Assembly (NCBI GenBank): GCA_031423015.1
Contig: JANPER010000270.1
Span: forward strand, 1 to 64,000
Direction: 5' to 3'
Source: DATGPD01 sp031423015
GTDB lineage: Bacteria; Planctomycetota; UBA1135; UBA2386
Length of the DNA: 64,000 nt
Shown: positions 8,314 to 18,564 of the stretch, piece after piece
Layout of the letters: each line of letters opens with the position of its first letter
Numbering within the stretch: the first letter of the stretch is position 1
The notes under the pieces: generated by a model
Databases searched by the model: none
Told to the model about the DNA's origin: nothing
Seen by the model: only the letters and a program-made list of their open reading frames with translations
Position numbers and translations under genes: made by a program

Positions 8314-8430
8314 CCGCGCGGCGCTCGAGTCGGGGGAATCGAGTCGGGGCGAAGGCCGGGAATCCAGGCGAAAACCAGCATTGCGCCGTTGGCCCTCGTA
8401 GCGTTGCCGCCACTTCAGGCACCTACGTTC

Positions 8431-10338
8431 ATGCACTCGGCACCGCTCTCCGTCCTTTTCCTCAGCCCACTCTTGGCGTCGCCGCTCTTCGCACAGGAGC
8501 GCGACAACTGGAACCGCGCCCCCGGCCCGCGCCCCGATCGCACGATCTTCAGCCCGCTCGATCTGCCGGCGCCAAGCCGATTGCGCACTGGCTCGGGCGC
8601 GCCGGGACCCGATTACTGGCAGCAACAAGTCGACTACGACATCGCCGTGTCGCTCGACCCGGAGTCCCGCCGCATCCGCGGCCAGGAGCGCATCACCTAC
8701 ACCAACAACTCGCCCGAGCCGCTCGACTACATCTGGGTCCATCTGGAGCAGAACCTGCTGCGCGCCGACAGCATCGGCTCGCTCATCGGCGGCGGTCTCG
8801 CGGTCGGCGGGCCAACCGAGGGCAGCGACGGCGTGCTGCTGAGCGACGTCACCGCCAACGGCGCGCCGCTCGCTTTTGTGGTCTACGACACCATGGCGCG
8901 CATCGAGGTGCCGCAGCCGATCGCGGCGGGCGGCGGCAAGTTCGCGTGCGACCTGCGCTTCGAGTTCACCATCCCGGAGAAGGTGTTCCGGCGCTACGGC
9001 TTGCAGAAGGTCAAGAAGGGCACCATCTTCGAGATCGCGCAGTGGTTCCCCGCCGTCGCGGTCTACGACGACGTGCACGGTTGGAACACGTTGCCGTACC
9101 TCGGCACCGGCGAGTTCTATACCAACTTCGGCAACTTCGACGTGCGCATCACGGTGCCGCGCGATCACCTCGTGGTCGCCACCGGGGTGCTGCAGAACGA
9201 GGCCGAGGTGTTCACCGCGGAGCAGCGCGCGCGCCTGTTGCAAGCCAAGGACAGCGAAGAGACGGTGATCATCCGCGGCAAGGATGAAGTCGGCGCCGCC
9301 GACAGTCGGCCGGCTGGCGAAGGGCCGCTCACCTGGCACTTCCGCGCCGAACACGTGCGCACGTTCGCGTGGGCCAGCTCAGAGGCCTTCATCCTCGACG
9401 CAGCGGGTCTCGGCGACACCCTGGTGCAGTCGGCCTACCCCGAAGACGAATTGCCGACTTGGAGCAAGTCGACGCACATGTTGCGCTCGGCGATCGCTGG
9501 CTACAACAAGCGCTGGTTCCCCTATCCGTATCCGCGCGCCACCAACGTCGCGGGAGTCGAGGGTGGCATGGAGTACCCCATGATCATCTTCTGCCGCGGC
9601 CGCAATGAACGCGGGCTCTACGGGGTCACGACGCACGAGATCGGTCACAACTGGTTTCCGATGCTGGTGAACACCGACGAGCGGCGGCACGCCTGGATGG
9701 ACGAAGGCTTCAACACCTTCATCAACATCTACTCGGAGGAAGAGTTCTTCGGCGACGCGCCGAGGGCCGGCGGGCGCGTGATGCGCGGCCGTGCGATGGT
9801 GCCGATCATGACCGCCGCCGACCAGCTGGACGGCATGCAGCTCGGCATGCTGCAGTACATGAAGACCGGCGCTGGGCTCTTCTTGCTGCGCGAGCGGATC
9901 CTCGGCCCGGAGCGCTTCGACTTCGCGTTCCGTACCTACATCCGGCGCTGGGCCTTCAAATCGCCGCAGCCGGCCGACTTCTTCCGCACCATGGAGGATG
10001 CGGCGGGGGCCGACTTGGCCTGGTTCTGGCGCGGCTGGTTCGTTGAGGGCGCCAACCTCGACCAGGCGGTCGACGAGGTGCGGCAACCGAAAGGGCGAGC
10101 GCCCGGCATGGTCACCTTCACCAACCGTGAACGGATGGTGATGCCGCTCGACTTCTTGGTCACCTTCGCCGACGAGACGACCGAGACCCAGTCCCTACCC
10201 GTGCAGGTCTGGTTCACCTCCGATCGCGTGCAACGCCGCATCGCGACCAAGAAAGAGATCGTGCGCGTCGAGATCGATCCCAAGAAGGTGCTGCCGGACA
10301 TCAGCCGCGCCAACAACCGGTGGGTCAAGCCCGAGTAG
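8431..10338 (+). CDS. Secreted M1 family zinc metallopeptidase
   Basis: The 635-residue product has a signal peptide (MHSAPLSVLFLSPLLASPLFAQ). After an N-terminal beta domain it shows GGMEYP (about 378, the exopeptidase-type substrate loop), the zinc site THEIGHNWFP (HEIGH about 403-407) and the third ligand in WMDEGFNTF (about 424-430). M1 enzymes remove N-terminal residues from peptides. This one should act outside the cytoplasm. The ATG at 8431 is preferred over an in-frame TTG at 8389 because it starts the signal peptide directly. It stands alone just upstream of the arginine operon. Confidence 0.9.
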   Translation: MHSAPLSVLFLSPLLASPLFAQERDNWNRAPGPRPDRTIFSPLDLPAPSRLRTGSGAPGPDYWQQQVDYDIAVSLDPESRRIRGQERITYTNNSPEPLDYIWVHLEQNLLRADSIGSLIGGGLAVGGPTEGSDGVLLSDVTANGAPLAFVVYDTMARIEVPQPIAAGGGKFACDLRFEFTIPEKVFRRYGLQKVKKGTIFEIAQWFPAVAVYDDVHGWNTLPYLGTGEFYTNFGNFDVRITVPRDHLVVATGVLQNEAEVFTAEQRARLLQAKDSEETVIIRGKDEVGAADSRPAGEGPLTWHFRAEHVRTFAWASSEAFILDAAGLGDTLVQSAYPEDELPTWSKSTHMLRSAIAGYNKRWFPYPYPRATNVAGVEGGMEYPMIIFCRGRNERGLYGVTTHEIGHNWFPMLVNTDERRHAWMDEGFNTFINIYSEEEFFGDAPRAGGRVMRGRAMVPIMTAADQLDGMQLGMLQYMKTGAGLFLLRERILGPERFDFAFRTYIRRWAFKSPQPADFFRTMEDAAGADLAWFWRGWFVEGANLDQAVDEVRQPKGRAPGMVTFTNRERMVMPLDFLVTFADETTETQSLPVQVWFTSDRVQRRIATKKEIVRVEIDPKKVLPDISRANNRWVKPE

Positions 10339-10386
10339 CAAGCCAAGAAAGTGCCAGACACCTGCTTGCGCGGCGGCGGTGACGAT

Positions 10387-10419
10387 GCATAGTTATGCTT
10401 CTCGTAAGCATAACTATGC
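10387..10419. promoter_or_regulatory. Long palindrome, probable ARG-box operator at the argR start
   Basis: Perfect 14-base arms, gcatagttatgctt (10387-10400) and its complement (10406-10419), flank a 5-base spacer. Each arm is itself near-symmetric (GCATA-GT-TATGC), giving a tandem pair of sites like the TGCAT/ATGCA-type ARG boxes bound by ArgR hexamers in other bacteria. The right arm contains the argR ATG at 10416, so bound repressor would block both transcription and the start region. Autoregulation by ArgR is inferred from position. Confidence 0.8.
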
Positions 10420-10922
10420 CATCCGCCGGACCAACCAGCCCACGCGAACAACGCCGCCATGCCATCTTGGCGTTGGTGCAGCGTCAGCAAGTGCGCAACC
10501 AAGAGGAGTTGCGCGCGCGGCTCGCGGATGCCGGCATCGACGTCAACCAGGCCACGCTGTCGCGCGACCTGCGCGACATGGCATTGGTGAAGGGCCCCGA
10601 CGGCTACGCGCTGCCCGCGACCCTGCCAGCGATTCCGGCTACCCAACCCGACAGCGGCACCGCCATCGCCCTGACGCACGCGGTGCGCGAGTGGCTGCGT
10701 GCGGTCGTGGTCGCGCAGAACCAAGTGGTGGTGAAGACGCCGATCGGCGGCGCGCAGCCGCTCGCCATCGCGATCGACCGCGCCCAGCTCGACGACGTGG
10801 TCGGCACGCTCGGCGGCGACGACACCATCTTGATCGTCAGCAAGGACAACGCCGCAGCGCGCCGAGTCCACAAGCGCTTGCTCGGCCTGAGTGCAGGAAA
10901 GCACCGGAGTGACGCGCGATGA
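10416..10922 (+). CDS. argR: Arginine repressor ArgR
   Basis: The 168-residue product has an N-terminal winged helix (REQRRHAILALVQRQQV, QEELRARLADAGIDVNQ, ATLSRDLRDMALVKGPDGY). Its C-terminal hexamerisation and arginine-binding domain holds GTLGGDDTILIV near 130. With arginine bound it represses biosynthesis. The ATG at 10416 (MPSAGP) is favoured, since the upstream in-frame ATG at 10395 lies inside the left operator arm. No Shine-Dalgarno is visible for either, so a leaderless transcript is possible. It is the first gene of the arg operon and overlaps argC by 4 bp. Confidence 0.92.
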   Translation: MPSAGPTSPREQRRHAILALVQRQQVRNQEELRARLADAGIDVNQATLSRDLRDMALVKGPDGYALPATLPAIPATQPDSGTAIALTHAVREWLRAVVVAQNQVVVKTPIGGAQPLAIAIDRAQLDDVVGTLGGDDTILIVSKDNAAARRVHKRLLGLSAGKHRSDAR

Positions 10923-11914
10923 GCGCGCGCAAGGCCGTCGCGATCGTCGGCGCCAGCGGCTACACGGGGCGCGAACTCGTGCGGCTGTTGGCCCGCCATC
11001 CAGCACTGGAGTTGCGCCACGTCATGGGCAGCCGCGAGGGTCAGACGCCGGAGCCGCCCGAGCTAGGGGTCGACACCCTGATCGAACCGCTCGACCTAGA
11101 ACGCTTGCGGTCGATCGACGGCGTCTTTCTGTGCACGCCGCACGGCACCTCAGCTGACCTCGCCGCCAAGATCCTGGCGCTCGGCCCGCGCGTCGTCGAT
11201 CTGTCGGCGGACTTCCGCCTGCGCGACGCCGACCTCTACGCCAAGACCTACGGCCACGCCCACCCGCAACCCGCACTGCTCGCCGAAGCGGTGTACGGCC
11301 TCACCGAGCACGCCCGGGCGCGCGTGGCGGCGGCACGGCTCATCGCCAATCCCGGCTGCTACCCGACCTCGATCCTGTTGCCCCTGCTGCCGTTGCTGCG
11401 CGCCGGCTTGCTGCGCGCCGACGCACCGATCATCGCCGACGCCAAGAGCGGCACCTCGGGTGCGGGCAAGAATCCGAGCGCGCGCACCCACTTTGGCTCG
11501 GTGCACGAGAACTTCTGCGCCTACTCGGTCGGCAATCACCGGCACGCGCCAGAGATCTGGCAAGAGGCCGGGACGGCGCAGATCACCTTCGTGCCGCACC
11601 TGCTGCCGGTGTTCCGCGGCATCCTCACGACGCTGTACCTCACACCGAGCCTTGGCAGCACGGCCGACGCCATCCGCGCCTGCCTGCACGAGACCTACGC
11701 CGACGAGCCGTTCGTGCGCGTCTACGACAAGGGCTTCCCTGAACTGAACCGCGTGCAGATGACCAACTGCTGCGACCTCGCAGTCGCGACCTGCGGCGCA
11801 CACGTCGTCGTCGTCTCGGCGATCGACAACCTGATCAAGGGTGCGTCGGGGCAAGCGTTGCAGAACATGAACCTGATGCTCGGAGTCGCCGAAACCGCAG
11901 GGCTCCTACCATGA
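10919..11914 (+). CDS. argC: N-acetyl-gamma-glutamyl-phosphate reductase
   Basis: The third step of arginine synthesis: NADPH reduces N-acetylglutamyl-5-phosphate to the semialdehyde. The 331-residue protein starts with a Rossmann motif (VAIVGASGYTGRELVRLL, about 7-24). It holds the catalytic cysteine in ANPGCYPTS (about residue 146) and the HRHAPEI segment with the general-base histidine near 208. It overlaps argR upstream and argB downstream by 4 bp each (ATGA), so expression is tightly coupled. Confidence 0.96.
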   Translation: MSARKAVAIVGASGYTGRELVRLLARHPALELRHVMGSREGQTPEPPELGVDTLIEPLDLERLRSIDGVFLCTPHGTSADLAAKILALGPRVVDLSADFRLRDADLYAKTYGHAHPQPALLAEAVYGLTEHARARVAAARLIANPGCYPTSILLPLLPLLRAGLLRADAPIIADAKSGTSGAGKNPSARTHFGSVHENFCAYSVGNHRHAPEIWQEAGTAQITFVPHLLPVFRGILTTLYLTPSLGSTADAIRACLHETYADEPFVRVYDKGFPELNRVQMTNCCDLAVATCGAHVVVVSAIDNLIKGASGQALQNMNLMLGVAETAGLLP

Positions 11915-12714
11915 GGTTGCTCGTCAAGGTTGGCGGCGCCCCCATCGAAGAGGCCAGCGGCCGACAAGACCTCGCGTGCTCGGTCGCCGCGGCCCGCCGA
12001 GTGGGCCATACCGTGATCTTGGTGCACGGCGGCGGCAACCAGATCCGCGCCCTCAGCAAGCGGCTCGGCATCGCCGACCGCTACGTCGACGGCCTGCGCG
12101 TCACCGACGCCGAGACCGCCGACATCGCGCTGATGACGCTCGGCGGCCTGGTGAACCGCCAACTCGTCGCCGCGCTGCAAGAGCAAGGCATCGCCGCGGT
12201 CGGGCTGACCGGCGCTGACGGCCACACCTTCACCGTGCGGCGCTACGCGCGCGCCGGCCAAGATCTCGGCTACGTCGGCGAAGTGAAGCACGTGACGCGC
12301 GACCTCGTCGACACTTTGCTGGCCGACGGCTTCGTGCCTGTGCTCGCGACCGTGGCGCCGCTCGCCGCCGACGAAGACGCGCCGCGCGATCACTTCTACA
12401 ACGTCAACGCCGACCAAGCCGCCGGGCCCCTGGCCGCCGCGTTCGGCGCCGAGGCGATGCTGTTTCTGAGCGACGTGCCGGGCGTACTCGACGCTGAGAA
12501 GCAACGCCTGGCGACGCTCACCAAGGTGCAAAGCGCCGACCTGCAGCGTGCCGGCGTCATTCACGGCGGCATGATCCCCAAGGTCGAAGCGGCGCTGCAC
12601 GCGCGCGCGACTACGCCGCCCGACACCTTGGTGAAGATCGCCGCCGCACACGGCCAGAACGCCATCCTGCAGGCGTTGTTGCCCGACCTCGGCACGCGCT
12701 TCCTGCCCGCCTGA
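11911..12714 (+). CDS. argB: Acetylglutamate kinase
   Basis: The second step of arginine synthesis: ATP phosphorylates N-acetylglutamate. The 267-residue protein shows LLVKVGGAPIEE at the N-terminus (substrate lysine), VHGGGNQI near 34-41, FYNVNADQAA near 165 and GGMIPKVEAA near 215. It starts directly at the first strand and lacks the extra N-terminal helix of arginine-inhibited hexameric enzymes. This suggests the insensitive E. coli-type form, so control may fall on ArgR. That last point is inference. Confidence 0.95.
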   Translation: MRLLVKVGGAPIEEASGRQDLACSVAAARRVGHTVILVHGGGNQIRALSKRLGIADRYVDGLRVTDAETADIALMTLGGLVNRQLVAALQEQGIAAVGLTGADGHTFTVRRYARAGQDLGYVGEVKHVTRDLVDTLLADGFVPVLATVAPLAADEDAPRDHFYNVNADQAAGPLAAAFGAEAMLFLSDVPGVLDAEKQRLATLTKVQSADLQRAGVIHGGMIPKVEAALHARATTPPDTLVKIAAAHGQNAILQALLPDLGTRFLPA

Positions 12715-12746
12715 CTCCACCACACGGCCTGCCTGCTTCCCACGCC

Positions 12747-13910
<1,164 letters not shown>

Positions 13911-13917
13911 CCGTTCG

Positions 13918-14889
13918 ATGTCACCTAACGTTTCAACTTCTGTCGCCGACTTCGGCACTCTGCCGCACAAGGATCTCCTGTCCGTCGCCCACCTGGCACC
14001 AGGCGACATCGACACGATCTTCAACGCCAGCTCGATGCTCAAGGCCGGGCGCGAGACCTACACCGACCTGCTGCGCCACAAGAAGCTTGCGATGATCTTC
14101 GAGAAGGAGAGTCTGCGCACCCGCTTCACGTTCGACGTCGGCATGCAAGACCTCGGCGGCAGCGCGGTGTTCTACGAGCACCGACACGCGCGCCTCGGCA
14201 GCCGCGAGTCGATCGCCGACATGGCACGCAATCTGGAGCGTTGGGTGCACGGCATCGTGGCGCGCACCTTCCGCCACAAGGTGGTCGAGGAACTGGCCAA
14301 GCACGCCAGCATCCCGGTGATCAACGGCCTCACGGATTCGCTGCACCCCTGTCAGGCGCTGACCGACTTCTTCACCCTGCAGGAGAAGTGGGGCTCGTTC
14401 AAGGGCCGCACGCTCTACTACATCGGCGACGGCAACAACACCTGCAACTCGCTCATCGACTGCGGCGCCAAGCTCGGCTGCAACGTCATCGTGTGCGCGC
14501 CGGAGAACTACGAACCACACGTCGCCGTGATCGATCAGGCGCGCAGCTTCGCGCGCGAGAGCGGCGGCTCGATCGAAGTGGTGAACGCGCCCGGCGAAGC
14601 CATCGAGCAGGCCGACGCGGTGTACACCGACGTGTGGGCCAGCATGCATCAGGACGGCGAGATCGAGGAACGCAACGCGGTGTTCGGCCCCTACCAGGTG
14701 AACGAGGCCTTGATGGCCAAAGCCAAGCCTGGCGCGCTGTTCCTGCACTGCCTGCCGGCGCACCGCGGCTGGGAAGTGACCCCCGGCGTGCTCGACGGCG
14801 CGCAGAGCGTGGTGTTCGATCAGGCCGAGAACCGCCTGCACGTGCAGAAGGCGATCCTGGTGCTGCTCATGGGGAAGAAGGGGCGTTAG
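13918..14889 (+). CDS. argF: Ornithine carbamoyltransferase
   Basis: The sixth step of arginine synthesis: carbamoyl phosphate plus ornithine gives citrulline. The 323-residue protein holds the carbamoyl-phosphate loop (ESLRTRFTF, about 63-71; most homologues have S-x-RTR), HPCQALTDF near 142 and the catalytic HCLPAHRG near 277. The variant GDGNNTCNSL matches OTCase-type GDGNN loops. A transcarbamylase acting on an acetylated or succinylated ornithine cannot be fully excluded. argG, argH and an acetylglutamate source are not in the window. Confidence 0.92.
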   Translation: MSPNVSTSVADFGTLPHKDLLSVAHLAPGDIDTIFNASSMLKAGRETYTDLLRHKKLAMIFEKESLRTRFTFDVGMQDLGGSAVFYEHRHARLGSRESIADMARNLERWVHGIVARTFRHKVVEELAKHASIPVINGLTDSLHPCQALTDFFTLQEKWGSFKGRTLYYIGDGNNTCNSLIDCGAKLGCNVIVCAPENYEPHVAVIDQARSFARESGGSIEVVNAPGEAIEQADAVYTDVWASMHQDGEIEERNAVFGPYQVNEALMAKAKPGALFLHCLPAHRGWEVTPGVLDGAQSVVFDQAENRLHVQKAILVLLMGKKGR

Positions 14890-14946
14890 GCGTGGATCGG
14901 CCGCTGCCACGGCTGGCCGGAGAAAACCCCTGGCGCGGATCCACGC
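14890..14946 (+). terminator. Long stem-loop after argF
   Basis: Nine-base arms gcgtggatc (14890-14898) and gatccacgc (14938-14946) enclose a GC-rich loop with further internal pairing. It begins one base after the argF stop. No T-run follows, so it could be an attenuator, a processing site or a rho-dependent end. Confidence 0.4.
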
Positions 14947-14999
14947 GGCAACGTAACTACGCGGCTCGCGTCCGCTTCCGTCTCCCTCGTCCATCGCCT

Positions 15000-16682
15000 T
15001 TGCGCCGCTCACTCGTCTCCGTCACCTGCGCCTCCGTTGCCGCCTTCATGGTTGCCGGCTGTCGGGTCCCCAACCGCGAGGTCGAGAGCGCCGACCGGCA
15101 GGTCTACGGCATCCTGGAGAAGGCCAACACGCAAGTCACCGGCGAAGCCAAGACCGAGCCGGTCGAGCGCCCGACCGACACGCTGCGCCAGCGCCTGATC
15201 CAGCAAACCGCGCCCGGCGAGCCGTTGCCCCTCGAGCTCACCGCGAGCCTCGACATCGCCGGCGAGAACAGCCGCGACTTCCAGCGGCAGCGCGAGACTC
15301 TCTACAGCGTCGCCCTGTCGCTGACCCGCACGGTGCACGACTTCTCCTGGCGCTTTGGCGCCGGCGCCACCGGCACCGTGAGTGGCACGGGCGACGACAC
15401 CGCCGCCGTGTCTCTGAGCGACGACCTGCGCGCGTCGCAAAACACCCTTGCCGGGCCGCGCATCATCGCCAGCTTTGCCAACAACTTCTTGCGCTCGCTG
15501 GTGTCGGGCGGCGGCTGGGATGCGTCCTCGATCCTCGGCCTGACGCTGACGCAGCCCCTGCTGCGCGGCATGAACCAGAACATCATCCGCGAGCCGCTCA
15601 CCCAAGCCGAGCGTGACGTCATCTACCAGGTGCGCGACTTCGAGCGCTTTCGCAGCACGTTCGCGGTGCGCCTGGTGAGCGACTACTACCGCTTGCTCGA
15701 GCAAACGCAGAACCTCGACGCCGAGGCCACCAACCGCGAGAGTTTGGGCCTGTCGCGCGCGCGCATCGAAGCGATGGCCGAAGCGGGTCGCAACACCGCA
15801 ATCGACGTCGGCCGCGCGCAGCAGAACGAGTACAGCGCGCAGAACCGCGCGATCGACGCCAAGGCCCGCCTGGAGTCGTCGGTCGATCGCTTCCTGATCA
15901 CGCTTGGTCTCCCCACCGACGCGCCGGCGCAGGTCGACCTCGTCGAGCTGAAGCGCCTGCAGGATCTGCCGATCGAGGACGTCGAGCTGAACGAGGACGC
16001 CGCGATCGACCTGGCGTTCGCGCGCCGGCTCGACTACCGCAACACGCGCGACGAAGTGGAAGACGCGGTGCGTCGGGTCGAAGTGGCGCGCGACGCGCTG
16101 CGCAGCCAGTTCGACTTCACCGGCGTCGTGAGCGTGCCCACCGAGACCGACAAGCCGTTTCGCTTCGACTGGTCGCGCATCCAGTGGCGCGCGGGTTTCG
16201 ACCTCGAACTCGCGCTCGACAAGCTGCCAGAGCGCAACGCCTACCGCTCCGCGCTCATCAACCTGGATGTGTTCATCCGCGCGCGCGAGCAGTTCGAAGA
16301 CGAGATCAAGCGCGACGTGCGCGAAGCCCTGCGCACGCTGCGTCGCGCCGTCGCCAGCTACGACATCCAAACCAAGGCTGTGGTTCTCGCCGACCAGCGC
16401 GTCGTCAGCACCAAGGATTTCTTCGAAGCCGGCGACCGCGACGTCACCACGCTCGATGTGCTCGACGCGCAGGAGTCGCTCCTCAATGCCCAGCTTGCCC
16501 AGATGAGCGCGCGCGTGTCGTACGCCATCGCTCGCTTGCAACTCATGCTCACCCTGGACGCTTTGGTGCTCGAACCCAAAGGCCTGCGCTTCGACACGTC
16601 GCTGCCCTTGCCGGCGCCGACGCTGGCCGCCGAGGCAACCACCGACTCCACAAGCCGCGCCCGGCCCACCACCCGCTCATGA
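15000..16682 (+). CDS. TolC-like outer-membrane efflux lipoprotein
   Basis: The 560-residue product has a lipoprotein signal ending in VAGC at about residue 21. Long helical segments follow in two halves (RDFERFRSTFAVRLVSDYYR, and a repeat-like helix RSALINLDVFIRAREQFEDE), as in OEP/TolC channels that form an outer-membrane exit duct. There is no ATG. The TTG at 15000 gives the shortest signal peptide and is preferred, while a GTG at 14892 would add a basic 36-residue lead. It overlaps the adaptor gene by 4 bp and heads a four-gene export operon. Confidence 0.85.
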   Translation: MRRSLVSVTCASVAAFMVAGCRVPNREVESADRQVYGILEKANTQVTGEAKTEPVERPTDTLRQRLIQQTAPGEPLPLELTASLDIAGENSRDFQRQRETLYSVALSLTRTVHDFSWRFGAGATGTVSGTGDDTAAVSLSDDLRASQNTLAGPRIIASFANNFLRSLVSGGGWDASSILGLTLTQPLLRGMNQNIIREPLTQAERDVIYQVRDFERFRSTFAVRLVSDYYRLLEQTQNLDAEATNRESLGLSRARIEAMAEAGRNTAIDVGRAQQNEYSAQNRAIDAKARLESSVDRFLITLGLPTDAPAQVDLVELKRLQDLPIEDVELNEDAAIDLAFARRLDYRNTRDEVEDAVRRVEVARDALRSQFDFTGVVSVPTETDKPFRFDWSRIQWRAGFDLELALDKLPERNAYRSALINLDVFIRAREQFEDEIKRDVREALRTLRRAVASYDIQTKAVVLADQRVVSTKDFFEAGDRDVTTLDVLDAQESLLNAQLAQMSARVSYAIARLQLMLTLDALVLEPKGLRFDTSLPLPAPTLAAEATTDSTSRARPTTRS

Positions 16683-18556
16683 ACCGCTTCGTCAGCCCGC
16701 ACTGGCTCTTCGTCTCGGCCGCCGCCTTGGCTCTGTCGGGGTGCAAACCCGATTCGGCGCAGGCCGCCAACTCCGGCTCCGACCTGTTCGTGGTCAAGCG
16801 CGACAAGCTGCGCATCTCGCTGAAAGAGAACGCCGAACTCGCCGCCGCGGTGGAGACCCGCGTGCGCTCCGAGATGGAAGGCCAGAACACCGTCATCTTC
16901 TTGGTCAAGGAAGGCACGCGCGTCAACAAGGGTGACCGGCTGGTGCAGCTCGACGCAAGCCAGGTGATCGAGAAGCGCGCCACGCAGGAGATCCAAGTGG
17001 CACGCGCCAAGGCCGCGATGGTGAGCGCCGAGAAGGGTGAGGACATCCAGATCAAGCAGAACCAAGCCGAGATGCTCGGCGCCAAGAACGACCTCAACAT
17101 CGCCAATTTGGATCAAGAGAAGTTCAAAGGGCGCGAGCTGGAGGGCGTGCTGCAGATGGGCGAGCGCGCGCAACTGACCCGCGACGCCGACGACAGCATC
17201 AAGCTGGCCGAGCAGGAGCGGAGGCTCGCCGAGGATCGCTTGGAGTGGAGCAAGAAGCTCTTTCAGAAGCAGTTCATCACCAAGAACGAACTCGAGCGCG
17301 ACGAGCTGGACGCCGACCGCAAGAAGTACCAGGTGCAGCGCGCCGCCAACCAGAAGACCCTGCTGCAGGATTACGACCTCCGCATCAAAGAGATCGGCAT
17401 CGAGCAGAAGGTGATCGAGGCGAACCTCGCGCTCGATCGCGTCAAGGCGCAGGGTGAGGCGAAGCTGGCGCAGGCCGAGGCCGAGGTCGAGAGCCGTGGC
17501 GCCGAACTCAAGCTCGCCGTCGAGCGCCTCGAGAACCTCGAGCGCCAGGTCAAGAACGCGCTGATCGTCGCGCCGACGCCGGGCCTCGTGGTGTACTCGT
17601 TCGAAGGCGACGGCATGCGCCGGCGCGAAGTGGTGGAAGAGGGCTCCAGCGTGCGCGAGCGGCAGGCGCTCATCATCCTGCCGGACATCACGCGCATGGT
17701 CGCCAACCTGGCGGTGCACGAAGCGATGGTGGACAAAGTGACGGTTGGCCAGCTGGCGATGGTGCGCATCGACTCGGTCCCCGACCGCGTCTTCCCCGCG
17801 CGCGTCGCCTCGGTGTCGACGCTCGCCGACTCGAGTCAGCGCTCGTTCAACCCGACGACCAAGGTCTACAAGACCATCGTGGCGCTCGACGGCGAGAGCC
17901 TGCCGCTGCGGCCGAACATGACCGCCAGCTGCGAGATCATCATCTCGGAGCACGATGACGTGCTGTTCGTGCCGATGCAGGCGGTGCAACGGCAGGGCGC
18001 CGTGAGCTACGCCTGGGTAGCAACCGACAAGGGGCACGAGGCACGCGCGATCGAGCTTGGCGTCAACGACTACAGCTACGTGATCGTGAAGGCCGGCCTG
18101 CAAGAGGGCGACCGCGTGCACTTGACGGTGCCTCCCGCGGCCAAGGTGCCCGACTTCCCACAGCCCAAGGATCCGCAGCCGCAGGATCCACAGCCGACGA
18201 GTCCTGCCCCGCGCGACGCCAACGGAAACTTGGCGGACGGCGCCGCCCGCCCGCGGGGCGATGGTCAGGGGCGGGGCCGCCGCGGTGGCGGCAGCGGCAA
18301 CGCGCAGATGACGGCGTTCCGCGAGGCCTTCACCAAGAAGCATCCCGACCTCGCGGCGCTCGCCGAGACCGATCGCACCGCCTGGATGACGAACGAGGAC
18401 ATCAAGCAAGCCATCGCCGATGACCCCGAGCTGAAGCAGATGTGGGACGCCGCGATCGCCGGCTTTGGTGGCGGCGGCGGGCGCGGACGGCGCGGCGGCG
18501 AGGGTGGCGGGGGCGACGGCAACGGCAAGCCGACCGAAGACCAGGGCAACAAGTAG
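16679..18556 (+). CDS. Periplasmic adaptor (HlyD/MacA-type) lipoprotein with charged tail
   Basis: The 625-residue protein has a lipobox (LSGC near 21). A barrel-sandwich half (FLVKEGTRVNKGDRLVQLD) is followed by a very long coiled coil (about residues 95-290), the second half (VAPTPGLVVYSFEG) and a beta-barrel domain. It should bridge the MacB-type pump to the TolC-like channel. After residue ~490 it carries an unusual tail: repeated PQ-D/P units, Arg/Gly-rich stretches, a short helical domain (AFREAFTKKHPDLAALAE) and a Gly/Arg-rich end. The overlap with the channel gene is ATGA. Confidence 0.87.
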   Translation: MNRFVSPHWLFVSAAALALSGCKPDSAQAANSGSDLFVVKRDKLRISLKENAELAAAVETRVRSEMEGQNTVIFLVKEGTRVNKGDRLVQLDASQVIEKRATQEIQVARAKAAMVSAEKGEDIQIKQNQAEMLGAKNDLNIANLDQEKFKGRELEGVLQMGERAQLTRDADDSIKLAEQERRLAEDRLEWSKKLFQKQFITKNELERDELDADRKKYQVQRAANQKTLLQDYDLRIKEIGIEQKVIEANLALDRVKAQGEAKLAQAEAEVESRGAELKLAVERLENLERQVKNALIVAPTPGLVVYSFEGDGMRRREVVEEGSSVRERQALIILPDITRMVANLAVHEAMVDKVTVGQLAMVRIDSVPDRVFPARVASVSTLADSSQRSFNPTTKVYKTIVALDGESLPLRPNMTASCEIIISEHDDVLFVPMQAVQRQGAVSYAWVATDKGHEARAIELGVNDYSYVIVKAGLQEGDRVHLTVPPAAKVPDFPQPKDPQPQDPQPTSPAPRDANGNLADGAARPRGDGQGRGRRGGGSGNAQMTAFREAFTKKHPDLAALAETDRTAWMTNEDIKQAIADDPELKQMWDAAIAGFGGGGGRGRRGGEGGGGDGNGKPTEDQGNK

Positions 18557-18564
18557 GCCCGGCC

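Noticed and set aside
7732..9354. 540-codon minus-strand frame across the DGQHR and M1 peptidase genes
   Set aside because: It crosses two well-supported plus-strand genes and an intergenic region and has no recognisable domain.
13933..16541. Large minus-strand frames opposite argF and the TolC-like gene
   Set aside because: Both are shadows of strongly supported sense genes.
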